The translations under genes were made by a program, and so were the position numbers. A stretch of DNA of 64,000 nt. It comes from Parus major. Its lineage: Eukaryota; Chordata; Aves; Passeriformes; Paridae. Shown in pieces: positions 13,361 through 28,300 of this stretch. Every line of letters begins with the position of its first letter. Positions within the stretch are counted from its first letter, which is position 1. The notes beneath the pieces were generated by a model, which saw only the letters and a list, made by a program, of their open reading frames with translations, was not told where the DNA came from and searched no databases. The stretch spans positions 6,185,513 through 6,249,512 of the forward strand of contig NC_031769.1 in assembly GCF_001522545.3 (NCBI RefSeq), read 5' to 3'.

Positions 13361-16300
13361 GGGGACGGCTGCAGGGGCCGAGGGGTTTGCAAGAAATCAC
13401 AAGGCAGCTCAGAATTGAAGAAAGGTATCTGAGATAAAGATGTTTTGTTATTCAGTTCAGGCCCCATCATACTGTGCTGCTCCAGCTCCATCCTCTGCTG
13501 CAGAGCTCTCTGTCGATCCACCTCCTGCATCAGCTGGATGCGCTGCCGCTCCTGCTGCTCCCGTAAGCGCTCCTTCCGCTCCCGCTCCTGGAAACTTTCA
13601 CTGAAAGGGTTGTTGTCCTCAAACTCCACCCTTGGGGGTGGCCCCGACTGTGCAGCTGCATTTGGGCCAGCCACAGGAGCGGGTGCACCAGGAGTAATTG
13701 GCAATGGTGTCATTGGAGGCTGCATCCTTGCTGGATTCATGGATATGTGACTCGCAGGGGTGCCTGCAGATTGCCATCCAGATAAATTTGGCATCCTGGT
13801 GGGGTTGGATTGCCCAGGGATCACCACTGCATGCTGCTGATGCTGGAGCTGCTGTGCCACCATGGGGAAGCTCTGCTGATTCATTGCTGGTGCTGTTCCA
13901 CCTGGAACCATGGGAGGCTGGGCCTGAACCCCTGGCATTATGGAATGTGGGGCCATCCCACACTGCTGCTGCTGCTTGATCCGGTATTCCTCAATCAGCT
14001 CCGCGTGCTCCTTCTGCTGCTTCCGGATCTAGACATTGAAACAGTCATTATTCGCCTCTGCCACGATCTGGCTGTGCAAGAAGCATAAACCATGTAACTC
14101 ACCATGTAATTCCAGGAGACAACCAACCTCAGGCCAAAACAGCACTTCTGGAGTGTTTTTAATGCCAAACAGCCATTATTTCATTATAATGGCATTCAAA
14201 CAGTCCCCAGCCCAAAACGTCAGACAAAAGCAGCAGCGCCTCAAAGCTCTAATTACACACCAAGACTGCACTGTGCTAGAGAATATACAAACCTAAATAA
14301 ACCAGCACTGATCCTTGTCCTATAGATGCTATCATCCATGCACAGGATACACTTGAGAACAGACAGGAAAAGGAAAACAGTGAGATGGATGATGTTCACA
14401 CATCAGCAACATTTAAAAAAGATACAACTGGAAAGGAAAAATTTGCAGGAAAACAGTGATGGATATTCCCATTTGTTCACAGGCAGATCCTCAAACATCT
14501 CACGTCTGATGAAAATTGCAACTGCTGCTTGAAAATTTAAAATTTTAAAACCAAAATAAACTCAACATGACACTACAAGTTATGCCTTGTAGTTTAGACA
14601 AACAGGAAAAGTCAAGGGAAGGACACAACACTGTCAAATGGACAAGCAAGAACCTTTGAGAAACACTGCAGAGACCCAACTAAACTAGTCTTTAAAAGAA
14701 TAAAAGGATTTGCAATCCAGTGGTTGATGATACATAGGTTATGAAAAATCTCTCATTTCTGTTCATTAGATTATGACTTCCACAGCTCATGTAGTGATAG
14801 AAAAACACTAACATATTTCAAATTGTGTGACAGCCCTCTCCTTTATCTGAAGCAAGGACTAAGACCAAAAGCTCAGGGTAACAGTGATGTCACAGGACAC
14901 ACTTCAGGCTGCAGGACAGATGCACCCCAAAAGGTTATTTATACAATAATCCCAGGTCCAAGATGATTTATGAGCTCTGCCTTGGCACTGACACTGCTGG
15001 ATAAACAGTGCAACTGCACAGAGCCACTGACTGGATCCATCCACACTGCACAGATTCAGTGCTCCAGGGCTTCTCTGTGCTCCTGGAGCACTAAACCTGT
15101 GCTGGCTCTGTGGGGCTGCATCATGAGGCACCCAAAGCACCACAACCTCCAGTGTCTGCAGGGGTGGATCAGCCTTGACTGCCCCTGGAATGAGCTGAAG
15201 TGTCCAAGGCACAGGGCTGAGCACAGCCAGAGGCCCTGAGCTGAGCTGAGCTGGAGGTTTCAGCAGTGCAGGGAGAGCAGGGCAGAGCTGTGAGCACAGG
15301 CACGGTGCCACAGGGGCCATCTGGCAGTGTCTGCGTGGCTCCATGCCTGGCCAAGAACCCTGTCTCACATCAGCTCCTGGAGCACAGTCAGCTCTGGGTT
15401 CTCCGTGCCTGTGGCCAGGACCAGCCACTCACAGGGATCCAGGAGCTCTTTTCTCTCTGTACAGAGACTTTTCAAAAACTAACAGGAGCTTGACTGCAGA
15501 AAAATTACTTGATCTGATTTGAAAGAGTGGCAAATTGCTTCCAATAGAAGCTGGTTGAGACTATACTTTAAACCTCATTTAAGCTCCTATGAGGTACAGA
15601 AGAAAATGCTGCTTAGGATGTGGATGAATCAACTACTGGTCTAAATAAGTGGCTATAGGGCACTGGATGGCTTCTGCCAGCACTAGATTAAACTTAAATT
15701 TAGACATTACTAATAGGAGAACCTTAATTATGGGGCAGTAAATGGATCTGCCAGCAATGTCATTGTTAGCAGCTGTTATTTCAGTCTAACTCCACCATAA
15801 GATTAGACTGTCGTATGTATAAGAAAGATTGGTTAAAGGGAATTTTTTTGGCGTTTATTCTATGTGTGATTCATTGTGGAAGGGGGAAAAAAAATATGTA
15901 GAAATAATTTACCCACTCCATCCCTCTTCCTCAGAGTGGAAAGATGAGCCAACTAATATCCCATCCAGCACATACTTTGTCTTGAAGTAACACAGGAGTG
16001 AGAACTTGAGGGTCAAATATCACTCAGGACTTCGTTCCAAGCTGTCTACTGCCAAGTTTTTCCTTTATATTAGTAAGGAATTTTCATTTTCAGCAGGACT
16101 AGCTGATCCTGATAATCATGCCAGATATTTTATAAAAAATGTCTTGAGGAACACAGCACTAACTACTGGTGGGCAAAGCATACTAACAAAACTACCACAG
16201 GTTTCACCTCACTTACTATTATCACAGTTACAATATGTGAAATTCCAACTGAACGTAAGGAAAGGAAAACACAGCCCAGTGAAAGTGGTTACATGTAGAA

Positions 16301-19300
16301 ACAGGAGCCCAGAGAGGCTGGGAAATCTCTTCTCCTGGAGACTCACAGAACTTGACTGACAAGGTGCTGAGTAACCTGATTTAATCATGAAGCTACTTCT
16401 GCTTTGATCATGACTAAAAGATCATCAGACATCCCTTTGACCTGTGTTATTCCCTGACACAAGAGTGATGATCAGCATCTAGGAATGAGACAGACCATAA
16501 AACTGATCTAACACTGAAGATATAATAAAAAGAGATTTTCAAACTGTAAAAAAAGAAGATTGGGTTAGGAGGTTCGTTCAAGCCTGAAACAAAGCCCCGC
16601 ATGCTAAAACTTATCTCTGAATGTTTCATTTTTGCTTTGCATGGTGCCAGGAACTCTGCTGCAAGTCATTTTGCCAAGGAATTCCCCTCTTCCTGAAGTA
16701 CTAGCCCAGTTTTTTGTCATAATGCTTGCCACAGAATATTCCTTTGCAGCTCCAGTGTCACCTACACTCCAGAGCATTGCTGTTACAGGCACAGAACTGA
16801 ACAGGGAGCGGCTCCTTTAGGTAGAGCTCCACTGTGTCTTTCAGAAGATTTAAAGGAAAGAGTTACTACCACTGTGACAGCTCAGTGCCAAGGTGAAGAG
16901 TCTGGATTCCAGATGATTACCTGATCTAGCTGTTTTTGGACCATACTTTGCTGCTCAGTAACATGTTTCAGCTGTTCTGCATCTTCCTCTGGGAACTCCC
17001 GGCCGGCTTTCTTGGCTGTGCGCTGTTTGGCTGAGAGGGCCTTCTTGGATTTTCTGTGGGCTCCAATCTGCTCCTCCAGGTACTTCTGTTGCATTTGAAG
17101 AAGTTGTTGTGTATCCTGCAGCCATTCCTCATATTGCTTTCTTTGTGAATCATCTAGAAAGAAGGGAAATGAAGTGTGATATGATCTCATCCTGGAGATG
17201 AGCTCTCATCCTACGTTTTAAAGCTCAAGTTTAACCATCAGGTTTCCCCTCTTATTTAAAAAAACTATACGTCAAATTTAGCCAAATTTGACAGAGAATT
17301 TGGTATTTCAAGTAGTAGTATGTTCTTGGAATGACTTGAGTAAATGAGACAGATATCCAAATTACTGCAGTTGTGAGATAAAACAGTTTTAACACAGTCC
17401 ATTTCAGGAGGTATCAGCCACAAGTTGAGGCACCAAACCCTGCACTTGCCAGTGAACAAATGTGGCTTTGAGAACTGCTACAGAACCCAGCGGTTCCCTG
17501 TCCTGCCACAGAAGAGGGCACATGGAAGATCTCTGGAAGTACTCAAGTACAAAGAGATTAGGGAACAGGGACATAAACTTACAGCCTGATTAGTTCTGGT
17601 GCTTGCATAAAATTGTTCTACATGCAAAACTTATTTTTCTTACAACTTCTAAGAAAAATAGTAAAATTATGAACACTAACAAATATTTATAAAGTGAAAG
17701 AAAGATACTGTCTTTGTAAAAATCACTTTGTCAGTGTCAGCCCTCAGCACAGGGTCCTCAGCACCAATGCCATTTCCTGACCCCAAAGTAAATGCCTCTC
17801 ATTTAGGCTGTAACTGAGATGCTGCCCTTCTTTCAAATGAGAAATGCTCGTCTGCCACAGGCAGTCCATTGCTCTCTGGTGTTTTTCTGGAGGCAAAACA
17901 ACCATGTCTGATAACACTTGACCTGCACTAAGCACAGAAAGCAAGAGAGAGCACTGGTGATGGTGTCGTTTCTCTTCTGATCACATTTTCAGTGAGCTGG
18001 GACACGACAAATAAGCACAACTCTTCCTTGTGAAGATCCTTGTTTAACAGAGATACCACCCAGCATCACGATTTCAAGATAATCACATCCTCCTTGTGCT
18101 CCAGACCCTGCCACCTTCAACTCCACAACTCACTGTGTCAGTGACAGCTTTGAATGAACAGCTGAACTCAACCTACTCAGGGTGAGCTACAGCCTCAAGG
18201 TGCTTTCAGGGAAAAATTCTGGAGAACTGATCCCAAAAACTGAGGGGACAATTGAGGGGAAACACTGAGAGTAACATGAGAAACATGAAAGTACTAAAAT
18301 TTTAACGAGTTCCAGGTAAAAGTAACTACTACTGAACTGAAAAACAGATTTACTCAAGTGCTCAGAACCCACCACCACCCAACCAGAGTGGGGCCATGCA
18401 GAGTGTCATGAGAAATCTCACCACAAATGATTAATACAGATAATATCGCCAAAGCTCCCTACTGCATACTCAGTGCTGCTACTTCAGCTTCTGGAAAATG
18501 TGAAGTTTACTTCTGTTTCTTATTCACAAACACCAAGTGAAGTATTTATAGTGATAGAAACACTTTTTTACACATGGTCTTCTTCACCCAACATATGCTC
18601 AGTTTTAATTTCTGCTAATAAATCTTTCTCTTCACAGAGACTAGGATTCACAATTGATCTAGGGCAGCCAGAAATATGAAATGCAAAAAGCTAGTGCAGT
18701 GTATTTCTGTTTTCAACAACTGTGCTTCACAGCCAGGCTTGCCTAACCATTGCCTGGAAAGCTTTTTCTGATACTTGTTCAAATGACAATGCTGCTGCAC
18801 AAAACTTTCTGCTTCTGAAACAAAAAATTCCATCAACACACATAGCTATTCTCACTGAGCTCAGAATATTGCAACAAAACCCAAGCCCAGGTTTCTGATA
18901 CAGCAGTCTGCCAGTTAATACATTACTACTGTCACACAAACCCAAAAAATGTTCATTTTCTGTTTCCCTCTTTCCTTCTGGTGTTTTGTTGATGGTATCT
19001 TCCAGAAAAAAAATGTTAGCAGCATTTAGTATACACCCCTTCAATACATGGCATCATAATGATGAAATTACTCTATTTTAAAAGGATGATCTTTTTAAGA
19101 GATCCACTTATGGATAGTTCATTTTAGAGAAAACAGAAATGTAAAATGAAAAAAACCAAAACCCATACAATAAATTATTAAATATTTACTTACTGACAAA
19201 ACCAGGACCAAAATTGGGAGGATTAGGTCTAGAAATCTGAGGTGTCAAACTTCCATCCTACAAATTTCAGTAAAACAGATAGACAAGGATATTAAATCAT

Positions 19301-22300
19301 TATTCAATTAAAATACCCATACCTAGTTACCATTATTGGACAGTTTTGTTTCAAGCCCATGTTAAGTTGCATTACCTGAGTAATTGCCTGCTGCATGTGA
19401 TTTTGGCCTTCACTGCTCTGAGCCCCTGGCACTGGCTGACCCATAAAGGGAAACCTATTGATAAGCAGAAAGAGAAACTGTAACCTTGCAAACTGGCCTT
19501 TGAGGAGAGAGAGACAACTTTATGTTCAACTCAAACAAAGCACCCTTAAGTTTTACAGACATTCTCTTTAACTTCTGTACCAAACCTTTTCAACATCTGG
19601 AGGATACAGACAGCATTTTGCCCTTGGTTGAAACTATTGCATTTTACATTTTTCAGAGAGATGATGTAAATATGACCTACTGTGCTAGAACAGTGAAAAC
19701 ACGAACACACACATCTGTATTTGTATTTCAATATTTTATAATTTAGAGAAGAACAGTTGAATGTATTTAGGTTTCACAGTCACCATCACAGTCAACTGGA
19801 GCTGGGTAAATGTACACCTTGGTAAGCCATTTATTATCATGGGGCACTGGACAGAAAAAACCCAGTTTGAAGTGCCACACAAAAAGAACAGGCACAGATC
19901 CTCCCTGGCCCATGGACTGCCCACCTACCATACGGACAGCAGCCTGCACAGTTCATGGCTCCTTTTTTTCCCAGAAGGGATTTAAGGAGAGGATGAAAAT
20001 TCCACTACTTGGGCTAAACCTTACTTATACCCAGCATTAAATGATGCTGCAAAGGGAGGTTCCACTGTTACATGGGCACCCCCAGTATTGCAGCACAACC
20101 CATGAGTCATGTGTCATTAGCCAATTAGCAAGTAGGAAAACAAGAAGAATATCAACAGTGAAGCCATGCTGCTCATGTTGATCCATGACATTACAACTGG
20201 AACACAAGCTTGATGCATTTGAGTACCTTTTATAGCTCCTACTGCCAGCCACACTGGCTTTATTCCTAGGAGATCATCCTGTGTTAGCATGGAATGGGAA
20301 CTACATGACAGAAACAATTTTTTTCAATTTCCTGCACAGTTTCCCTGAGTCATCCCCTTCTACATTCTGTAGTCCCAAAGAATGACAGCAAGTGCTGCCT
20401 ACCTGTTCATGACCATTGGTGGCATCCCCATGTTACTCTGTGCCATGACTTTGTTGATCCCCTTAAGAGCCACCATTTTTGCTTTCATTATGGGATCCGT
20501 AATCGCATCAAAATCTGTAAGACAAAAACAGCAGCAGTGAATCACACAGCTGAACATTACAAATTATTAAACGGAAATTACTTGTTTATGTTTAGTTTAT
20601 GTGTAAATCTTCAGTAAAACATTAATTGCATTCCTAGTTCACATTAACTGTCTTCCTCACTGATATTCAAGGTTAATAAGGAGTTTCATGTATCCTACAG
20701 GACAAGTAAAGTCTATCAACAGGTCTCCTTGTTTTCAGCCACAACAGACAAACAAAAGCAGGTCAGTATAAGAGTCTGAGAAGGGCTCTAGACCAAATCT
20801 GGCCTATGACCCAACAGATTTAATAAATTCTATTTGTAGGTTTAAGACTCAGGACAAGAACTTGTTTCTGTTGTCTCAACTAGCAACTGGTAGACCATCA
20901 CTAATGCACTACAAGAATGGCCTTGATGATCACTGTAGTTAAAACAATTCCCAAAATTTGGTGTTTCATTATCAGTTAAATGATGGAGATGGACTTGATT
21001 TGAACGCTCAAACTGCTAGGTTATATTAAACAAGCAAACCCAGTTTTTCTTAAATGTTTTTTAGCACAAGCAGAATTATATGTGATATTTCTGGGCATTG
21101 CACAGACTGTGGGATAGTAACAGCTTTTGAAAATCCCTTTTCTTGAGACACAAAAAATACTGCAAAAAAAATTACATAAAGCAACCATAAATATGGAATT
21201 TATAGATCAAATATCAGAAGGTGAGCTACTGCATTCAATCACTTAACTTTGTTTACAAAGGATGCATTTACCCCCTATCTCATGAGAACCTGAAGTATAA
21301 AGAGAGTATGTGACACAGCTGATGTCACAAACATTATCAGCAAAGCAGAGTTATCCTGATCCCGGGAATGACAACAGGAGTCTTGCCACAGGGTTCAGAA
21401 TTCCACCTACATGCTCAATTTCCATACTCCCTTTGTACCTAAAAGGCAGGTTGATTTTTATTATGCCATCTTCAAGCTCTACATATTTACCTGCTTCTCG
21501 CAGTGGTGTGGATTATTTAACTGTTTGTTGCTGTATTTTTGAAACAACAACTAAAACACAGACAAACAGGACACCCACATACCAATATTGGGGAAAAATG
21601 GCTCCGAACGCTGGCGAATCATGGCTTGCATCTGTCTCTGCTGCTGCTGCTCCTGTCTCTCCTGATCCAAGAGGTCCTGCAGAAGAAGTGGCTGTTCCTC
21701 TAGCAGAAGTGGCCTCTCTCTGTTTTGTTGCTGAGCTAATGGCTGAGGGAGCATCATCTGCTGGGGACCAGAGATGCCACTGGGACCAGGACGGTTTGGT
21801 ACAGCCACAGTCTGATTAGATGTCTGTCCTGTCCCGAAGTTATGATTAGATGACTGACCCTGAATAAATCCTGGATTTGGTGATCCTTGAGAAAAATTAT
21901 GGTTCATTCGTGGAACCATGGACAGATTTGAATTTAAAGTGTTTTCCAAGATCTGTCCAGCAGGTGTCATGAGTGTTTGTGGAATACCTGATCCATGGTT
22001 CATTTGTGTGGGTGGCAGAGATTGAGATGGAGATCCCAGAGTTCTTCCTTCAGCATTGTCTGAGCTTTCACTAGACAGCAAACTTGAGAGGACTGGGGTG
22101 GACCCAGAAATACTGCAGGAACTTACTGCTCCTTGAATAGGCAGTGGAGCAGATCCCTGAGCATCTGGACTAGGCACAGTTGCATCTTGACTAGGAACAG
22201 CAGGAGTTTTGTCAGGGAATTCTGGGTTAGCAGGTTGAGCAGGAGCCTTTTCTCCATCCTTCAGCTCCACCTCAGCAGCCTGTTGAGTACTTGTGGATTC

Positions 22301-25300
22301 AGTATTTCCATCACCTTTTTCATTTTCATTCTTCTTTTCCTCTTGAGTGTTTGGGGAAAGTACTTCTGCTTTAATTTCATTTTCTGTAGCTGATTTCTTT
22401 GGTGGAGACTGGGTCTCAGCAGGGGCAACAGCTGTATCACCTTGCTCTTTCTGTTTGGGTTCTTCTGCCTTGCCCTGAATATCTAGTTTGTCATCAATGG
22501 GGACATTAAGGTCTAGTTCTTCATTGAACATTCCTTTTTTATCCCCCACATCAAGATCTGGGTCTGTGTATGCAATTAAATCAAATTCCCCAGATCTCAG
22601 AAGATCATCAAGGTGAGGATCATTGGTTTCCAAATTATCCAGAGTGTCCAGTTCATCTCCTTTCCCATCCTCTGTGTCCAGGTTCAGATTTTCCAAATCC
22701 TCATCATCTAAATCCTTGACTTCAACCCCATCAAGGTCTTTCACATCCAAATCTTTTACAGCAGGATCATCAGGATCAAGCTTTTCTTCTAGACCATCAC
22801 TTGGCTGGTTAGGAATCTGCAAGTTTGCAGCTTCACCACTCGGTGCAGATGTAGACAAAGACGGTCCTGGGAACGCATCGGCAACTGGCTGACCCAGAGA
22901 ACGCATCACAAGGGCAGGAGGGTTCTCAGGATTGATCTGATCCTGCTGGGACTGGGACATGTGCTCCAAACTCGCCGACATCTGCAACTGGTTTGGTATT
23001 CCTTGGGAATTGTGTCTCAGCGGTTCTGCCTGCCTTGGGCCTGGGAAATCCTGCCTGGGCAGGAACCCGGGGTGCCGCTGGTGCTGAGCTGCTGCGTCCA
23101 GCACAGAGGCAGCAGCAGGATTGAAGGGCAGCCTCGGCCTCCCGTCAGGAGCTCTGTGACGCAGCTCGATGAACGCCTGACCCAGGATGTTGTGCTGCTG
23201 GACCGGAATTCCCTGCGGGGGAAAGTGCTGCGAGATCCCGGGGGCGTTATTGATCTGTGGGTTGTTCACTGCCCGGGGCATATCAATAGACAGGGATCTC
23301 CTCAGCTGTGGGGGAACTCCTGGGCGCTGCATCAGCTGCTGAGGACCAAGGAAACGTTCCTGGCCCGAGGGTGGACCATGGCCACCTCCTGGAAACCCAT
23401 ATCTAAAATAAAGCATGAAAGGCCACATCATCTTTTTTTCTCAGTCTCGCATGACTAAATAACTGTTCACCAAAATGCTTTACATGATACATTCATCAAG
23501 ATATATAAATAAATGTTTTGACTAATTATACTTACATTTAAATGAGCTTTATGACTACAATAAAATAATTGCTTTAATTATGTTTAACAAACAACCTGTT
23601 TTCAATTTCACTAATAATAATGGATAGAAAACTCTGACAGTCAGAACTAACCTAGTAATTAAAATACATGTTAATGCAATTCAGAGTAAAAAAAAAAAAC
23701 CTGTGTGTGGATTTAGAAATTACTGAAATAAATCCAGATACTGAAAAAAATAATTTCTTACAATGTATGTTGATACTGATATTCATTTTACATTGTAGCA
23801 TTCGCTGTAAAAATGCCACAGACAGAAGTTGACATTTGATTACATATTCATTAGAAATTAATTTATTAATTATTAAGACATCAAAAATAAAGTCTGATCT
23901 TTTTCTTTAGAAATGCTCCAAAAGCCATGGACAACAAGCTGTTTCAGGTCACCTAAGTTTGACTAGTTCTGCAGTTTCTCCATTTATTTTTCTGAATTGC
24001 TCCCAACAAAACAGAGTAAAATACTTAGTGTAAAACACACATTCTAATGTTACAGGAAAACCCTGGACATAAGAGTTCAGGAAGGTTACCAGCTCCTGTA
24101 GATGATTTTCCATCCTGTCCAAAAAGCCCCCTTTATCTAACTACCCCTATAATACCCTGAGTTTAAGAGATCCTTACCTCAGACCATGAGGTCTCATCCC
24201 CATGGTGCTCATGTCTCCTGGGAACTGGGGCCTGCTGAACTGCCCATCCCCAGGGAATGGCCCACGCTGGTCCTTCGCATACATGGAGAACCTTGGCCCA
24301 CCAGGAGGGACCACAGAGGACCGAATATTCCCAGGATAGGGAGGAGGAGGGCGGTTAAAGATTTGATTTATGTTGTCTTGCTGCCAGTGCTGAAGAGGGG
24401 CTGCATGGGGAGGAGCTGCTGCGTCCTGCAAGGCCTTTTCCTGGCGAACTGCATTCTTCTTCTGCTGCTGCTGCTGTAGAATAATCTCACGGAGCTTCTG
24501 GCGCTGTTTAAAAGAAAATAAATCATTACGCTTGACACTGCAATTGACATCTTTTGAAGCGTTACACTCTGCTAGGTTAAGCCTTTTGAAGGAAAGAAAT
24601 CCTTCAGTTGTTACAGGAAAATTAATTATGAACAACCACACTCACCTCAGAAATGAGAAGGGGGGCCAAAAGGTGCACACGGTGCTGGTAACCCAACTTA
24701 ATATCCAGACCTCTTGGTAAAGTGTATGGTGTGATCCCATTCTACCAATTAACATGGAAGCAACTCTCTTTCCCTTTTTCTATTCCAATAATGCAGACCC
24801 TTTCACCACAGGACAAGTGTACTCCGAGGGACAAAGGTGACTAGAGGGCCACTGAAGAAAATTCAGCTGGACATTTACGCCACAACTGCAGAATTTACTC
24901 TTAACTCTGTATGATAAATACCAGCAGTTTTCCATTAAATTCACTTCCCATCCCTCCTTCCAAACAAAAGACTGAGTAGCTTTCCACAAGCTGAATGTAA
25001 TTCTATCTCTCAGCAGGAGCTGTTTGCCAGACATTCATGGACAGAAATCTGGTGTGAATGTGCCTCAACAAGAGAAGTGACCAAGGGAAGGATTCACCTC
25101 AACATGCTGGCCAACTGCAAAGTCAGACCTGTGGTCCGAGATCTTTCTCTGTACTCCCTTTTCCAGCCAGTGAACAAGTCACTGACAATCAGTTCCACAC
25201 CTCATTTGTTGAAGAATAGAACAAACTGACCTTTTGAAATGTTTCTTTTCCTCAGACTGTAACTAAAAGCACTGTTACAGACAAACCATCTATGTCTTCA

Positions 25301-28300
25301 GTGGCTTCAAATACAGATTTTCTTTTTTTGGATCTTGTCCAAACTCCTTAAAAATTACTGACGATTCTGTATTCTGGATATTGTGGTTCTACCCAGAAGA
25401 ACCAAACTAACACATTAAGTAAATTAAGATAATTTGTAACTTACACAAAGTTACATTTAATGGCAAGAAACTTCAAGTGTTAACAAGAATGGGGGAAATT
25501 CTACTTCCAGAATTTTATTATCATCAGAATTCTCACCTGTCTTAACTTCTCAGTATCTGCTTGAGACATATTCATGGTATTCTGTGTATCTGTTACTCCC
25601 GTGGTGGGTGCTGGGCCAGGAACTTGTGAAACTTTGGGAAACTGTTGTCCTTGAGAAGTCATTGGAGAATTTCCAGATGCACTGAAGGTGCCCTCAGACC
25701 CAGGCCGTGGCTGTTCGGCAGCATCATGGGCCAGCTGACCAGTTCCAAAAGATTCTGGCTGGGGCCTTGGAGTCATTGGTGGCTGATCATATGGGTCACG
25801 TGCTGGAGTAGCTGCACCATGGCTAAATGAATCTGTTATTGCAGGTCCTGCAGACCTGGGAGTTTGAGAACATGGGTCTGATGGCCTGACGAAAGTGCCC
25901 TGCAACCTGCTCTGTGGTGTCTGCAGGAAAGGATCTCTATTTGGTAGAAGTCCTGGCCTTGTCATGGCAGGTCTGTTGAAACTCTCAGGAATCCCTGGCC
26001 TTGGGGTCGCTGGCTGCTGAGAGTAAGGATCACTGAGAACTGGCCGTGGTGTTCCAGGAGGTTGGGCATAGGGATCAGAATGTCTCTGGTTTGCTGGGGA
26101 CTGAGCAAACAGATCTGCTGGTTGAGCAGGTCTTGGTGTTGGTGGCTGCTGCATGTATGGATCCACTGCGGTGGGACGAGGAGTTCCTGGGGGCTGGGCG
26201 TAAGGATCAGCAACTGGCCGAGGAGTACCTGGAGGCTGGGAGTAAGGGTCCTGAGAAGCTGGCCTGGAGATGGGCCCAGACTGAGGGAAAGAATCACCCT
26301 GCTGTCGCACTATCCGCGGCGGATGGGCAAAAGGCTCCTTTATTGCAGGGTGGGGAGTGAGGGGAGGCTGGCTGTAGGGATCATTGGCCTGGTTATGAGG
26401 GAAGTTATCCACCGGCCGCGGTGTCAGAGGGGGCCTTTCGTAGGGATCAACAGCAACGCGCCGCGGCGTGGCTGGCATGGAGGAGTAAGGATCTTGTGGG
26501 GACTGAGGAGGGCGCAGAGGAGTTTTGAAAGGTCCAGGGCTGCCATCCACAGGAGCAGGAGTTGGAGTCAATGGAGGCCGTGCATAGGCATCAGCAGAGG
26601 TTACTCTCTGTCTCTGAAACGTGTCAGTCCGAGGGGCCGGCTTAGTAAATGGATCGCTGCTTCCAGCAGCTAAAGGAACCTTCCCTGCCTGCTCCATAAC
26701 TATGGGTGACCGTGGCACTCCCAGCGGTTTGGAGAACTGCTCTGATGGCATGACAGGCCTGGGTGTGTCTGGTGGCTTTGCATAGGGATCGCTGCTACCT
26801 GGAGATGAAGAACATGAGTCCCTGACTGGCGAGGGCCTGCTTCCCGACGGCTCCCGAGATATGGAGGACTGTGCTGCACAGGAATCTAACGGGGCAATGG
26901 TGTTCCTTCTAACAAAGTTCTGGTTGATGGGTGCTGGTCTGGGCGTCCCCACCATTTTAGCATACGGATCCATCGGAGAAGGAGGCCTCGTGTTTGTGGA
27001 GCCTGGAGAAAACATCTGCTGTGATGATGTCTGAGGAGTCTGAGACTGAGACAGTGAATCGTGTACTGGGATTCGGGTGGGAGTGGGAGGTGGGGCTTGT
27101 GGCTTTAGGAACACATCATCTGAGGACGCCGACGTGGGTGTCGCAGGGAGCTGCTGCTGCTTTGTGAACAGATCCTTATGGAATGTCTGTTGTGCAGGAG
27201 ACATACTTCCATTGCCGGTCTGCGGCGTTAAGGGGCTCTGGATCCCACTGCTGGGTGTGTCTGAGCCAGACTGGTTCAGGAGTTGCTGTGAACCAAACTG
27301 CTGCTGCTGTTGCTGCTGCTGCTGTTGCTGCTGCTCATTTTTCACCTGTTCAAGCTTCTGTGTGGCTTCTATTTTGGCCTGTTGTTTACTTTTTTGCCGC
27401 ATTTGCTGTTTTAAAATTATGAGGAAAAACGTTACACTTCTAAGTTCAGGGTATACAAAAATCTTTCTAATGACTGAATCTACAATTAAAACTTTAGGAC
27501 ACATCCAATATCAGTCACAAGTAACTGCGCATTTTAAATGCAATGGGAGTAGAGAGTCCAGCTATCTGTGAAGTTCAATTACCTTGACATGCATCTCGCT
27601 TGCCTGGGAATAAGCATTTCCCAGGTTGCCTAAAGAGCATCACTGCTTTTCAACCTTGTACTCTGGAGACAAAGGTTATTAACATGCAGCACTGGTGTGG
27701 GCTTTGAGAGACACCCAGCCCCATGTGAGGCAGCAGTCTGCAGGACAAAGTTAATGCAATACAGGGAATGTAATAAAAACCTACTGCACCAGCCACCCAT
27801 GCAGAGAAAGAACAACCTGTTTCTATAATACACAGGATTTGAGAGTCAAAATTTTAAAAAAACTTTTTTTACAAGCAGCTGATCTTCTGATAACATCTAT
27901 TTTCTTTCCAAGCAGAATGGCTGACTGTATACTCCTCTACAAAAAAAGATTCAAATTGATTTTATTACAACAGATTCCAACAACGCAGTAAAAAGCAGGG
28001 AGACAATAACAAAACAGCCTAAATGCTACACACCTGTCTGAATTTCCATTCCTGCTCATGTTCCGATTCCCTCTGTTTTAATGGATCTTTAAAGAGGTCG
28101 GAGTCGATGCGTGAGCTGGGATCGATGCTATCCTGTTGCTGCTGTCTTTTCATGGAGTCATTTGACATCTGTACTTTATTGATGCGCAAGGCAGCTCTAT
28201 TATCTCTGGCTTTTTGCTGGAAGAAGAGAAAAGATGCAGTTAGACTTATTTTCTTCTAAGTGTGCACACTGCATCTGTTACTCCTAAAAAAATCCATCAC

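Noticed and set aside
12249..13979. Long + strand open frames opposite the 1.7-kb and other large exons, some with poly-Leu or poly-Cys
   Set aside because: They are antisense shadows of KMT2C coding sequence; the poly-Leu and poly-Cys runs are just the CAG repeat read on the other strand.
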